NCBI GenBank assembly: GCA_030068145.1
Contig: JAPJBO010000423.1
Coordinates: 1 to 64,000 of the forward strand
Length of the DNA stretch: 64,000 bases
Direction of reading: 5' to 3'
DNA from: Diplonema papillatum
Taxonomy: Eukaryota; Euglenozoa; Diplonemea; Diplonemida; Diplonemidae
In this document: in pieces, positions 31,227 to 42,764 of the stretch
How positions within the stretch are numbered: the first letter of the stretch is position 1
Layout of the letters: each line of letters begins with the position of its first letter
Made by a program: the position numbers and the translations under genes
Notes under the pieces: generated by a model
Databases searched by the model: none
What the model was told of the DNA's origin: nothing
The model's input: only the letters and a program-made list of their open reading frames with translations

Positions 31227-33782
31227 CGGGCTGAACCGCGCACACCGTTCCGGCAGTGTGATTGGAAGCCGCCCACCCAGCAATAGCAGAGAATAAAACT
31301 GCAGTTTTCCCGAAGCTTGGGGAGCCCTGGGTCAATTTGTGCTTCGCTACTGCCGCCACTACTCATGTACAACTCTTCGATTTTCCGGTCGTAGGCGTTT
31401 CTAGTATCGCAGGCCGAATTGGTGAAGTCGTCTACGTGTGTGTGTGTGTGTGTGTGTATTTGATACCGTAAGCCTGAACAAACAAGACTGTCTGCATCGT
31501 GACAGAGGATGAGCCCGCAGTGACGCTGTGACGCTGCCACCCCTTTGTTTCTGCAAGTGCAAGTGTACAACTCTTGGCGAGTGCGTTTGTGGGCGTCTCT
31601 ATTATAAAGTCGTCTGGCCGGAGACACGGAACCAGAAGCTTCATACGCCGGCCGCGGTTAAAAGTGGCAGGCACTTGCCAACCGCACATGTCACCTGCCC
31701 GGCAGTATCGTGGGACAACACAATATGCATCGTGCAGCTTCTCTGAAGGTTCCCGCAGCTTCTCTGAAGCTGAGGGAGCAATGGGGCGTACTTGCATGCA
31801 TAACGCCGCCAGGCGCCGCCATACCTTCGCCGCTGCCCTCGGTCGCCGCGCAAACTCTTCGGTTATGCCGATATCTGCCCCTTGCTGACATTTGCTGCAC
31901 GGGCTGCCTAGCAATCGCTCACGAAGGGGCGCCTCGGGTTCCTTTCAACAGGCGGACCCATACGTCTTCACCTCTCTTGCCTCCGGGAATCCAATTAGAG
32001 CTGTATCTGGCTTCCTGCACGTTTCCTTGCTCTCTTCAACCAAACTGCATTCTTTTGTTCAGCGCATGCAAGTGCTACTGCGGATCGTGCTGATCACGGT
32101 TGCGGGGAGTTGGAGTCTCATACCTTTGAGTTTTTCCCCGGCTGTAGGAGCCGTCTCCGACGGGTCTGCTCTCGTTGCATGGTCCTGGTTGTGACGAGCT
32201 ACGAACAGCCACCCAACAAACCAGACTCACGCAGGTGTTCTGTTTGCACACTCAGGTTCCGCGCTGATGATGGTCCGCTGTGTGTCCACGGCTTGAAACA
32301 CGGCACCACGAACGTACCCTTCGTGCTTCCGTGGAAGCTGCTGTAGAAGCACGGGGGAAGTGAAGCGACAGGAAACCCTTCAGTGATGTCCCTGCACTCT
32401 AACTCGCCTCTCCCTCCCTCTTTCTTTTCTATCAAACTTGATTGAGCACCTTCGGTGCGTGTAGGGGGGTCGAGTGAGGACCTAAAGAGAGACAAGAGGT
32501 CGCGATGTGACGGCCCGAATGACGAGGAAACAACAATCAGGCCGATATACTGCCAGAGGTCGAATCTTGTAGCCTCGAGTGCGGTCTCATGCGTCTTCCT
32601 GACTTCGAGAACAGGGTAAACATTTAGTCGTCATCGGTCGGGGTTTGACGAGAGCGAACCGAAAAGAGAAGATGCGCACGAGGAGACGGGATGTTATTTC
32701 TTCTCAAGTTCCGTGGTCGAACATAGGCTGAACCACGCCCACCACCGACGACGCTGCGTAAGAGCGCGCAAGGCGGCGATGGACGCAGCGGACGCAATGA
32801 AGAGAAAGCGCGCCCCGGACAGCAACAGGGATCGAAGAGGCCCCGATGGCAGTTTCGACCAACCCCCAATACGGGGGTTTCACACTCGCACACAACCCGA
32901 GGAGTTTCGAAAACGAAGGAGACGGGCGAACATGCCCTGCACGCACAGACCATACGAGGCCAGGGCGGTGTGCGGCATTTCCACCCCAGAACGAGTACGC
33001 ACAAGACCAGAGAGCCAATCCAAGGCCAAAGCGGAGTGCAGGAAGTCTCACCCTACTGCCAGTTTGCACGAGACGGGAAAGCCAATACAACGCCAAGGCG
33101 GGCGAAAATTCCATCTACGCACAAGACCAGAGAGCCGATACAAAGCCAGGGTAGTGTGCCCAACGAGAAGAGCGATGACGAGCGAGCGTGCGACCTCGTG
33201 TCGCGTGTGCTCGGAGTGAAGAAGAGACTGGCATAAGAGGAATTCATGGAAGTGCCTCCAGGAGTTTGGTGCCACATACACCTTCGGACGAAGTGCATGG
33301 GGAAGTTCATATGACTACGACTGCAGCGGCAACAACTACGACTGCAAGGTGCAATGTTCCAAACAACGACGGCAAAGACTTCAAGCTGCCCGAATTGGAT
33401 GCTCGTTGTAAATGCTCCTATCTATGCACTCCCCGGAAGTCTCTGCTTCGGATGCTACAAAGCGTGCCTTTCAGCGGAGCAGAACCAACCTGCCTCTCGA
33501 TACCCTCTGGAGGTTGCACAGGGGCCACACTCGACGAACTTGCTACCAGGAGAGTGAAGATTCAAGTGATTCTGGCACTGTTGCTCAGAAATAGAAGGAA
33601 GACGGGGCTGTGGCGGTCCAAGGGAGTTGGGGCGTGTATGTTTTGAACAGAAGGGGATCAATGCCTGGAGAAGTGGAGACAGAAACAGGGGTTTGAGTTG
33701 CGGGGCTTGCGCGATCTTATGCAGGCCACCTCGCTCCCTTCGATCGACTTTGCGATAATCTTATAATTTTGAACTGGACGAA
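31227..33782. other. no gene recognised; TG run and weak repeats
   Basis: Contains a (TG)n run at about 31434-31458. At 32980-33150 lie three diverged copies of a segment with CGCACAAGACCAGAGAGCC. ORFs at 32713-33219 (plus) and 32704-33114 (minus) overlap each other and neither has a signature. Confidence 0.4.
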
Positions 33783-33843
33783 AGCTGGAACGGGTATATA
33801 AAATCTGGGACACCTGGGGGTCCGTCAGTAACCCGTTCCAGCT
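33783..33843. promoter_or_regulatory. 13-bp inverted repeat containing a TATA-like sequence
   Basis: AGCTGGAACGGGT at 33783-33795 pairs perfectly with ACCCGTTCCAGCT at 33831-33843. TATATAAAA (33795-33803) lies at the edge of the loop. No clear gene follows within 300 bp. It may be a small promoter or a hairpin element; the role is open. Confidence 0.4.
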
Positions 33844-35009
33844 ATAATCCGCCGTTGTTCACGTCAAATGCAGCTTTGGCCTGTTGTTGAAGTCACATTT
33901 CACGGCGACTCACGCTTACCAAAACAACGAGCTGCGGTGTGGTGCGGGTGAAACTGTCTCAACGCAACGCAAAAGTTCCCGATCGAGCAAAGGCCACAGA
34001 AAAGAAGAAGGAAGTGAAGGCCGCCGAAGCGGGAAGTGTGACATCTGGCAGTGGCTTATACCAAGCATCAGGTTCCACCTGCAAAACGGAGAGAAATGGG
34101 GAGCTGCCGTCCAGGATATGCTGTCGCGTGCTGTCAGAGTTTTGCGCAACAGCGCCTTGACCCTCGTTCTTAGAAAAGCCCTGGTCAGAGGAGTGGACAG
34201 TCGCCCGTACTAAAGACTGAACCACAGCGCACTCGTTATCATTGGAGCACGGTTGCGACCAGTTTCTGACCATTACTGCCCTAAGACGAAGACAACGACG
34301 TGCGTAAACAGAACTTGCCCCCGTACTTTGGCTCAAGCACTTCGATGTATTTGACGCTAGCAGCTCGAGAGGTCCTGTGTGACCAGAAGACTAGGAGGAC
34401 AGGAAGTAACCATCGTAAAGTGAGAGGTGCCAAATCCAAAATGAAGCGGCTTGACGAGAGCCAAAGGACAAGGAGAGCGGCTAGAAAACCTTGATGCTCC
34501 AACGACGGATCAGCTGCACGCGATCGGACTCGTAGTGATTGATGGATAAAGAAATGAGGCAGCGCAGATTGATGAGAGTGGACAGTCTAGGCAGGGCCAG
34601 CGCCTTTTGGCATCTTGGACTAAAGCCGCGATGACAGTTGAAAAACTGATCAGGAAGCACATCCTACAGCCCGTGCCGCTATCATAGGATGCAGGATCAC
34701 CACTTCGTAGATACGATGGCATCTTCCCTTGGGTGCATCTAGGGGTCGAGCTGAGTATTGAGCAGGCGAACTTCTCCCAGGCGTGAGGGTCGCGATTCTG
34801 CAACGACGCAACCCCGAAGAAAAAGAAGCCGAACTGGGTAAAACCTGGGGGGGGTCAATTTTCTCACGGGTGTCGAGGTACAATGTCTACGTAAAATGGG
34901 CCCACTCGCGTTCTCCGCGCATGCCCTTGAAACACGTCGTCGGACCTTCTCCAAAAAGAACCCAACAGTAACTTTGAATTACTCTGAAAACACACATACA
35001 CACAAAACG
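33844..35009. other. no gene recognised; upstream of GH16
   Basis: Short ORFs only. The last 60 bases before the GH16 start are A/C-rich (ACACATACACACAAAACG), a likely 5' leader. Confidence 0.45.
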
Positions 35010-36596
35010 ATGTACACCGCGACAGCGATGGCCTTCGTGGCCACTCTGGTGGCGAGCTGCGACGGTGCGTGGCAGCTGGTGTGGAGCGACGAGTTCGACG
35101 GCACCTCGCTGGACACGCAGAAGTGGAACTACGAAGTCGACTGCCTGGGCGGGTACAACAACGAGCAGCAGTGCTACACGTCGAGCAGCGCGAACTCGTG
35201 GGTGTCCGGGGGGCTGCTGACGATCAAGGCGATGCCCACCGCGGGGCAGAGCCTCCCGTACAGCTCGGCGCGGCTGAACACGAAGAACAAGGGAGACTGG
35301 AAATACGGCAAGTTCGTGGCGAGGATGAAGCTTCCGTCCGGGCAAGGGTCGTGGCCCGCGTTTTGGATGCTGCCGACGGAGAGCAAGTACGGGTCGGTGC
35401 CGCTGTCGGGGGAAATCGACATCATGGAGGCGGTGAACCTCAAGGTGAATTCGAAGAGCGAGGCTTACGGCACCGTGCACTACGGCCGGGCCTACCCGAA
35501 CAACGGCATGACCAGCTCCACGTTCCTGCCGCCCAACGGCGTGAACCCCGCCGACGGTTACCACGTGTACGGAGCGGAGTGGGAGGAAGGGGAGATCAGG
35601 CTGTACGTCGACGACACGCACCACGCGACGATCCGGCGGTCCACCGCGAACTACGATTCGGCGGGGAACCCTGTGAGCCTGAAGCACCGCGGGTGGTACC
35701 ACGAGGTCGACGGGAAGCTCGTCTACGGCGATTCGCCGTTCAACGAAAAATTCCACATGCTGCTCAACTTCGCGGTAGGCGGGAGCTGGCCGACGTCGGT
35801 GGACGACAAGGGCATCGACGCGACTGCGTTCGTGAACGGGCAGTTCATGTACGTTGACTACGTGCGCGTGTACGAGTGCTCGGTGGACAAGGCGACCGGG
35901 AGAGGGTGCGCGACGGTGGCGAGCGACTACGTCGAGAAGACGCTGAAGACGGGCCAGGCGCCGGACCTGACCGCGAACTCGGTCGTGATCCCGCCGTCGT
36001 CGACGCCCGCGCCTCCCCCGCCGGCTCCGAGCGTGACCTGCGCGCAGCAGTGGGACAACAACGCGTGCTTCGCCGGGAGCTGCTACACCTGCGGGGCTCG
36101 CATCGAGTACTTGATCAGCACCGGGATGTCCGATGCCGCGTCGCGGAACCAGGTGGCGGCTGAAATCCCGGCTGACTGCGGGGCGTGCGCCACGACGGCG
36201 AGCCCCGTCACGCCGCCGCCGACGCCTGCCCCGCCGACGTGCGCGTCGCAATGGGACGCGAATGCGTGCTACGCCGGGAACTGCTACACCTGCGGCGCCC
36301 GCATCGAGTACTTGATCGGAACCGGGACGTCCGATTCCGCGGCCAGGAACCAGGTGGCGGCCGAGATCCCCGCGGTCTGCGGCGCTTGCGCGGCGGCTGC
36401 CACGCCGCCGCCGACGCCTTCGCCGCCGACGTGCGCCTCGCAGTGGGACAACAACGCGTGCTACGTCGGCAACTGCTACACCTGCGGCGCCCGCATCGAG
36501 TACCTCATCGGCACCGGGTTCACGAGCGCCGCGGCCAGGAACGAGGTGGCAGCGCAGATCCCGTCCGCCTGCGGGGCCTGCGCCGGCACGTCCTGA
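35010..36596 (+). CDS. secreted GH16 beta-glucanase with three Cys modules
   Basis: A 528-residue protein. The ATG at 35010 is preferred over an upstream start in the same frame because it gives a signal peptide (MYTATAMAFVATLVASCDG). The GH16 domain spans residues about 19-290 (WQLVWSDEF start, VDYVRVYEC end). The catalytic motif is GEIDIMEAV with Glu135 (nucleophile), Asp137 and Glu140 (acid/base); this beta-bulge form is typical of laminarinase-type enzymes acting on beta-1,3- or mixed-link glucans. Three C-terminal modules of about 50 residues follow (starting near 344, 411 and 475), each C-x-(Q)-W-D...CYTCGARIEYLI...IP-x-x-CGAC, joined by Pro-rich linkers. They may bind glucan or other wall material; this is inference. 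Codon use is much more G/C-rich than in the two GH16 genes at 54 and 61 kb. Confidence 0.9.
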   Translation: MYTATAMAFVATLVASCDGAWQLVWSDEFDGTSLDTQKWNYEVDCLGGYNNEQQCYTSSSANSWVSGGLLTIKAMPTAGQSLPYSSARLNTKNKGDWKYGKFVARMKLPSGQGSWPAFWMLPTESKYGSVPLSGEIDIMEAVNLKVNSKSEAYGTVHYGRAYPNNGMTSSTFLPPNGVNPADGYHVYGAEWEEGEIRLYVDDTHHATIRRSTANYDSAGNPVSLKHRGWYHEVDGKLVYGDSPFNEKFHMLLNFAVGGSWPTSVDDKGIDATAFVNGQFMYVDYVRVYECSVDKATGRGCATVASDYVEKTLKTGQAPDLTANSVVIPPSSTPAPPPPAPSVTCAQQWDNNACFAGSCYTCGARIEYLISTGMSDAASRNQVAAEIPADCGACATTASPVTPPPTPAPPTCASQWDANACYAGNCYTCGARIEYLIGTGTSDSAARNQVAAEIPAVCGACAAAATPPPTPSPPTCASQWDNNACYVGNCYTCGARIEYLIGTGFTSAAARNEVAAQIPSACGACAGTS

Positions 36597-37145
36597 AAGA
36601 AAGCAGGACAACGGGGGGGGTAGGGGGTTTCACCGCCCGAAGAAGCAAACCGAAGGAAAAAAAGAAAAACGAGAACAGAGTGGGCATCTTGGCAGAAGCA
36701 TGAGTTAAAGTCTCAGCCTCCGTTGGGTCTGGCTGACAAATGTGGCTCCTTTTGCAAATTTATTGGAAAAACTAAAACTGGTATGGATGATAGGGGCCGA
36801 AGCAACTAGTGAAGACACTCTTTGTAGCAAGGAGGCTGCACTGAGCGTCGCTGAGGATTACTTGGCTTGTGTCGCAATGCTGTGCAGCACTGGAGATCGA
36901 CAGCAAGAGCAGCCCCTCAACAAGCCAGGAAGACAACACAAGGCTGCAGATTTGGTTCCCAATCTGGTGTTTTAGCAGATTTATGTCACATTTGGTGTGC
37001 GTCTTCTGCTTCCTCTTTGCGACCCAGTATCGTAACCAGTCGAAGCAAACTTGCATGTAACTCTAAAATTCGCTTGCTTGACAAAGAAAGCTCGGCCCCT
37101 CTTTAAAAGGCCCCTGACCGAGAATTTTTGCAACCTCTTTTGTTG
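36597..37145. other. no gene recognised
   Basis: 3' flank of the GH16 gene. The stretch AGCTCGGCCCCTCTTTAA at about 37089 matches part of the 99-bp satellite that lies inside the following element. Confidence 0.45.
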
Positions 37146-37360
37146 TATAAGCACCTGCTTTGTAGGGAATGCTTGAGAAGACTGCCAGTTGCGAAAGAGC
37201 AAAGGAGGTAAATGTGCTGTGGCCCACACGAAGCACAGGTAAATCTGGGTTCAGTGGCGGGCGTAAGCGTTCAACAAAAGAAGACCCACTTTGTAGTTGT
37301 ATTGTTTTCTCCCCCTCTAGCCCCCTTCGAAATGAGCACAAGGCAGTCCCTCGAGTATTT
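37146..37360 (+). repeat. left inverted repeat of the 2.1-kb element
   Basis: Contains AAAGGAGGTAAATGTGCTGT, AAATCTGGGTTCAGTGGCGG and GAGCACAAGGCAGTCCCTCG; the right end is its near-exact reverse complement. Confidence 0.9.
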
Positions 37361-37527
37361 TGGGATCTGGCCAGCCTCGGCAGGCAGAACCGGCGCTCCG
37401 AAGCCACACTTCCGCATGAAGCACTGTGACAGGGCGCCTTGCGGTCTGAGACGGGTTGATGCACACCGTGAACAGAGCAGCGTGTGCCGCTGGGGTTCCC
37501 AGGCTACTGCCAGCTGCTATGGGAAGC

Positions 37528-38712
37528 GTTACTGGTAACGTTGCTTGCTAATTTTAGACTACCACTGCTAACCGACTTTGACCGAGTTTGGCCAAAACCT
37601 CGCCAGGTCAAGCTCGGCCCCTCTTTAATGCTGGTAACGTTGCTTGCTAATTTTAGACTACCACTGCTGACCGACTTTGACCGAGTTTGGCCAAAACCTC
37701 GCCAGGTCAAGCTCGGCCCCTCTTTAATGCTGGTAACGTTGCTTGCTAATTTTAGACTACCACTGCTGACCGACTTTGACCGAGTTTGGCCAAAACCTCG
37801 CCAGGTCAAGCTCGGCCCCTCTTTAATGCTGGTAACGTTGCTTGCTAATTTTAGACTACCACTGCTGACCGACTTTGACCGAGTTTGGCCAAAACCTCGC
37901 CAGGTCAAGCTCGGCCCCTCTTTAATGCTGGTAACGTTGCTTGCTAATTTTAGACTACCACTGCTGACCGACTTTGACCGAGTTTGGCCAAAACCTCGCC
38001 AGGTCAAGCTCGGCCCCTCTTTAATGCTGGTAACGTTGCTTGCTAATTTTAGACTACCACTGCTGACCGACTTTGACCGAGTTTGGCCAAAACCTCGCCA
38101 GGTCAAGCTCGGCCCCTCTTTAATGCTGGTAACGTTGCTTGCTAATTTTAGACTACCACTGCTGACCGACTTTGACCGAGTTTGGCCAAAACCTCGCCAG
38201 GTCAAGCTCGGCCCCTCTTTAATGCTGGTAACGTTGCTTGCTAATTTTAGACTACCACTGCTGACCGACTTTGACCGAGTTTGGCCAAAACCTCGCCAGG
38301 TCAAGCTCGGCCCCTCTTTAATGCTGGTAACGTTGCTTGCTAATTTTAGACTACCACTGCTGACCGACTTTGACCGAGTTTGGCCAAAACCTCGCCAGGT
38401 CAAGCTCGGCCCCTCTTTAATGCTGGTAACGTTGCTTGCTAATTTTAGACTACCACTGCTGACCGACTTTGACCGAGTTTGGCCAAAACCTCGCCAGGTC
38501 AAGCTCGGCCCCTCTTTAATGCTGGTAACGTTGCTTGCTAATTTTAGACTACCACTGCTGACCGACTTTGACCGAGTTTGGCCAAAACCTCGCCAGGTCA
38601 AGCTCGGCCCCTCTTTAATGCTGGTAACGTTGCTTGCTAATTTTAGACTACCACTGCTGACCGACTTTGACCGAGTTTGGCCAAAACCTCGCCAGGTCAA
38701 GCTCGGGCCCTG
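37528..38712. repeat. 99-bp satellite, 12 tandem units
   Basis: Units are nearly identical (GCTGGTAACGTTGCTTGC, CTAATTTTAGACTACCACTG, ACTTTGACCGAGTTTGGCC, TCAAGCTCGGCCCCTCTTTA). Because 99 is divisible by three, the array is open in one plus-strand and one minus-strand frame (over 400 codons each), but the translations are pure repeat and no start context or domain supports a gene. Confidence 0.95.
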
Positions 38713-39023
38713 AATGTAGCTGAACTCACAAAACAAACAAAAGGACGAAAGACACCAATCTGTACGTCCCACGGGTTCGTCGGAAACACAAAACGAAAGT
38801 CTCCAAAGACACAAACAAGAAAGGCGGACAACTGACAACCGCGCGTTCACCGCCCAACAGCGCACAGAGGGGGGAAATAAGAGTTCGTCACTCGCACAAC
38901 TGCGGCTGACACAACTAATGCTGATGATGATGTGTTTTTTGTTGAACGCGATGCCTGACCGTTTTTGGGCCGCGGGTTTGCGGCGACGTGCTTCTCGTTT
39001 CCTCCAACATTTCATGTTTGGTG

Positions 39024-39239
39024 AAAATACTCGAGGGACTGCCTTGTGCTCATTTCGAAGGAGGCTAGAGGGGGAGAAAACAATACAACTACAAAGTGGG
39101 TCTTTTTTGTTGAACGCTTACGCCCGCCACTAAACCCAGATTTACCTGTGTTTCGTGTGGGCTACAGCACATTTACCTCCTTTGATCTATCGCAACTGGC
39201 AGTCTCCTCAAGCATTTCCTACAAAGCAGGTGCTTATAC
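39024..39239 (-). repeat. right inverted repeat of the 2.1-kb element
   Basis: Reverse complement of 37146-37360, ending CTACAAAGCAGGTGCTTATAC. Confidence 0.9.
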
Positions 39240-41109
39240 AAAAAGAAAAAAATAAGCCCACGGCGACAACAAACGGACTGACTGACTGGACCCGCGCTGC
39301 GAAGAACCCCTCGGAGAAAACTCGAAGGGCAGCAGACAGTCCATCTCCACGCCGCTTTGTTCGTCGGGGACGCCAACCAAGAAGCAAACAAACAAAGCCG
39401 TCGAATGACTGACGCACGCCGGACAAAAGGTTCTGAACCGCGAGAAAAAAAAAAAAAAAACGCCGTCACAGGCAACTGACTGCGCGATAATCGCCGGAAA
39501 CACAAATAACGATGAATGCGCACTTGCCTACTGCAAGCGGGAACAAAACAGTTGGCGAAGGCCCACCCTCCCAAGAATCGGAATTTCCATCCTGCTGCAC
39601 TACTAAGCTGCTGTCGGGCCGCTCCTCCCGTGCCAGCCAACATCCTCGAGGTAGAAGGGCCGTGCCTTCGTTTCCACACCGGCGCCGGCCAAACTCAAGC
39701 AAGGCAGCTAGAAAGCAGTAGGTGTCGAAGGCCGAAGCGGAGGGAATTTCCCGTGTCCACAAAAAACTGAATCCTATAGCGTCTGTGTTGCGCCTGTGCC
39801 CGGAAGCATATTCGCGTTACTACACGACCCTCTTGTTATGAGATTTCACAAGTGAACAATATGTGTGACCCCCATGTGTTCGACAGTTGAAGACCTCTAT
39901 GAAACCGTAATGACCTGTTATTGCCATAACCAGTGGCCGTGTAGTCGTACCACGTTGTTTTTCAAAGCAAAAGATGTTTCCTGAGCGGTTTGAAGCTTAG
40001 TCGACCTTTCCCAGAAACACCAGTGCGGGCAAATACCTCCGCGTGATCGGTCGTTCGCTTGGGGGTAAAAGGTAGGGAAAACCGACCACGCCGTTTCAAT
40101 GCCATTCCTATTCTTCCTTTCAAGAACCGAATATTAAGGCGTTGTTGCTATGGGGATACCCGGAGCCGCAATGACCCTTTTCAAAAAGGTGGTCGTCATT
40201 CTTGTGTTGTGGCAATTTCCCTGCGGGGGGCCCAAGACTAAATTCAAAGCGAAGTTCTTCTTGGTGTCGGTCGCAACACTTACAAACATAGCTAGCCGTA
40301 GTTAAAGTGCAAAATCATGTCTACTACCCGCATCACAGCCTCAATGGTCAACCGGAGACCCTAAAACACCGAACCTCTAAACCACAATAAACGCTAAACG
40401 ATCGAGGAGGCACGGCACACCGGCCAACGAGGAGACGACCGTCGCAAGAACAAGTCGAGTACAGGGAACTTCGAGTTCAACAAGGATGCGGCACGACGGA
40501 TACCACTCCATAGCAACACGCCTTTTTTGGAAGCAGGCGTTTGCACCACACCGCCTCTACAGAATTGAAAATTGAATGCAAGCAGCGCAAGTATCTCAAA
40601 TCTTCGCTTCGACAAAGGAAATCAAAAATGGTTGCATCGCCGTCCTTTGTTGTCTTCGTTTTCAAGAAGCCGAGTATCAATTAAGCGAATCACAAGGTGG
40701 TAGCAGATAACAGTAAATTGAGACAGATACACAGCTCGCTTGCGTTCTATAATTGAATTGCCTTCTCTTTCTGTTTTTCGCAACCAACAAGGACCATCCT
40801 ACGCATTTAGTTTCTCCTTCAAAAGAAGAGGAATATATTGCCGAAGGCCACTGGGGACTTTGAAATTGCGGGGTCTCTGGCGAGCTTTCACTCCAAAGCA
40901 TGGGATCGGGCTTGTCGCTTGCGCTGAACACAAGCCCTTAGACGGTCAGCCACAGGGCAGAGCGGACGGGGTTGTGGCTTTGTGTGCTGACTCCGACTCA
41001 AGCTTTGCATGCTGCGGGTGACGGTCGTGCTCTTGCCCGGCCTTTTATCTCAACAACGTTGCTTCAGCCTTTTTCTTTTTGTGTTAACAATGTCTTGTTG
41101 GCGCTAAAC
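39240..41109. other. no gene recognised
   Basis: No supported gene. The segment 40905-41060 is related to 60895-61060 (shared CACAAGC, GGTCAG-CACA-GGCAGAGCGG, and GACTCAAGCTTTGCA), a dispersed repeat pair. Confidence 0.45.
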
Positions 41110-41121
41110 ATTCATCATAGA

Positions 41122-41430
41122 TGGCCGTTATATAACGTTATATAACGTTATATAACGTTATTCCCGGAGTTATTTGTTACCCCCCCCCTAAATCCAGAAA
41201 AACCGTTATTGACCGTTATAAAACCGTTATTTGCCATTTTTGGTCGAAAAATAACGTTATTTGACCGTTATAACGTTATATAACGTTATAATAACGGTAT
41301 AATAACGTTATATAACGTTATAATAACGTTATATAACGTTATAATAACGTTATATAACGTTATATAACGTTATATAACGTTATATAACGTTATATAACGT
41401 TATATAACGTTATATAACGTTATATAACGG
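41122..41430. repeat. TATAACGT palindromic array (left)
   Basis: Many copies of ATAACGTTAT, itself a palindrome, in tandem, broken at 41160-41230 by a C run and non-repeat sequence. The array could extrude cruciforms. Confidence 0.95.
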
Positions 41431-41457
41431 TTTTTTACCAGTCCATGGGAGGTCACA

Positions 41458-41790
41458 CTGTCCTCCAGATTTTGGTCATTTTTGGCCATTTTTGCCACAT
41501 TTTCCAGATTTTGGCCAATTTTGGTTATTTTTGCCAATTTTTCCAGATTTTGGTCAATGTTGACCAGTTTTGCCGTGTTTTCCAGATTTTGGCCCATTTT
41601 GGCCGTTTTTACCGATTTGGCCAGGATTGGCCATTTTTGCCATGTTTTTCAAAAATTTGGCTATTTTTGCCGATTTTTCCAGGTTTTGGTCATTTTTGGC
41701 CAGTTTTGCCATGTTTTCCAGACTTTGCCCATTTTGGCCGTTTTTGCCGATTTTTCCAGGGTTTTGGTCATTTATGCCCTGCCCCTCACC
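41458..41790 (+). repeat. TTTTGG(C/T)CA minisatellite, left arm
   Basis: About 15 degenerate units of the CAGATTTTGGTCATTTTTGG type. Same family as the array at 9535-10015. Confidence 0.9.
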
Positions 41791-41980
41791 AGAGCTATTC
41801 TTGTCTGAGTTTCTTAAACCCGCACAAGCTCGAACAGGCAGTCCGTGCGCGGAAAAAAAAAAAGGTCGAAAGACACCAATCTGTACGCCCATTCGGGATC
41901 GTCGGAAACACAAAAACACGTGTACCGCCCCACCCGCTTCGATTTCAGCCACACTAGTCTTTCCAAAGGGAATATCGACT

Positions 41981-42331
41981 ATGCCTGCGAAAAGCTCCCC
42001 GAAGGTCCAGCCGAAGCCGAAGGCTCAACCTAAAGCTCAGCCGAAAGCTCAGCCGAAGACCCCAGGTACACAGCGCAAACGGCCTCGCGCCGAAAGTACG
42101 GATAGCAACAGCAGCAGCAGCAGCGCCTCGGTTGCAAAGGCGCGACGCGGAAGGAAGAAGGTGGCGGAAACGCTGCGCGTCGAGGCCTTGTCCCGCGACC
42201 TGGCATTGACTGGCCCCAGCGTTCTCCCTGTCACGAAACCACCAAGTAAGAGCCCGGAACAACGATTCATCGACCGGATCAAGAAAACCGACCCCGGGCT
42301 GGCTGGGTTCTACGGGAAGCGCCAGCTGTGA
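41981..42331 (+). CDS. small basic protein, cargo of the 2.2-kb element
   Basis: A 116-residue protein with ATG at 41981. Residues 5-30 are KPKAQ/PKAQ repeats, followed by RKRPRAESTD (nuclear-localisation-like), a Ser run, KARRGRKK, and a C-terminal KSPEQRFIDRIKKTDPGLAGFY. It has no catalytic domain. The last segment resembles PGLDLAGFYKRHL in the membrane protein at 30180, and the N-terminal composition resembles the second protein of the CACTA-like element. The role is unknown; it could be a DNA-binding protein of the element or a captured host gene fragment. The strong basic bias suggests DNA or RNA binding. Confidence 0.6.
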   Translation: MPAKSSPKVQPKPKAQPKAQPKAQPKTPGTQRKRPRAESTDSNSSSSSASVAKARRGRKKVAETLRVEALSRDLALTGPSVLPVTKPPSKSPEQRFIDRIKKTDPGLAGFYGKRQL

Positions 42332-42764
42332 CTGCTCGACTTTGCATGTCTCGTGCTCATCATGCACCCATATTTGGTACTGGGACCTTGTCTGACTGGC
42401 ATAGTACGCAACGGTCTGCCGAGTGGACAAGCTTGGACAAGTTGGACTCCAGTGGCCGGATCATGCTGGTGACATCTGCTGCCTCACGAAGGACACTGCA
42501 AACGACCGTTACGGGCCACCGACTGAGGGACACGCGCCGGAAACCCAAAACTGCAGACATCCACATCCCAAGAACAACATCGCACAGTGAAAGAGTCATG
42601 TGAATCCGGAAGGATCGCGTTTGTCGCGCTTGGGTGGAAGTCCGCAAGAAAATAAGTAAAAGAGAAAAAGCTCTGGGGAGGGGCTATACGGACCCCTGAG
42701 GACCGGTTACTACGAATTCTTTTCGGACCAGGGTTTGTTTCCGAACAGTTTTTGTGACCGGGAT

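Larger units (their letters stand above)
37146..39239. mobile_element. 2.1-kb TIR element filled with satellite DNA
   Basis: Two copies of a repeat of about 215 bp face each other: 37146-37360 (GTATAAGCACCTGCTTTGTA to CCCTCGAGTATTTT) and 39024-39239 (inverted). Between them lie a 12-copy 99-bp satellite and a 300-bp spacer. No protein gene is recognised. Single copies of the same end repeat occur in CFAP52 intron 2. No clear target duplication can be read because both flanks are T/A-rich. Confidence 0.75.

Noticed and set aside
34887-36611. 574-codon minus-strand ORF opposite the GH16 gene
   Set aside because: An antisense open frame due to high GC3; no signature, while the plus strand has a full GH16 protein.
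37484-39015. 409-codon plus-strand and 503-codon minus-strand ORFs
   Set aside because: Both are translations of the 99-bp satellite (a multiple of three) with no domain; openness in two frames is explained by period length.
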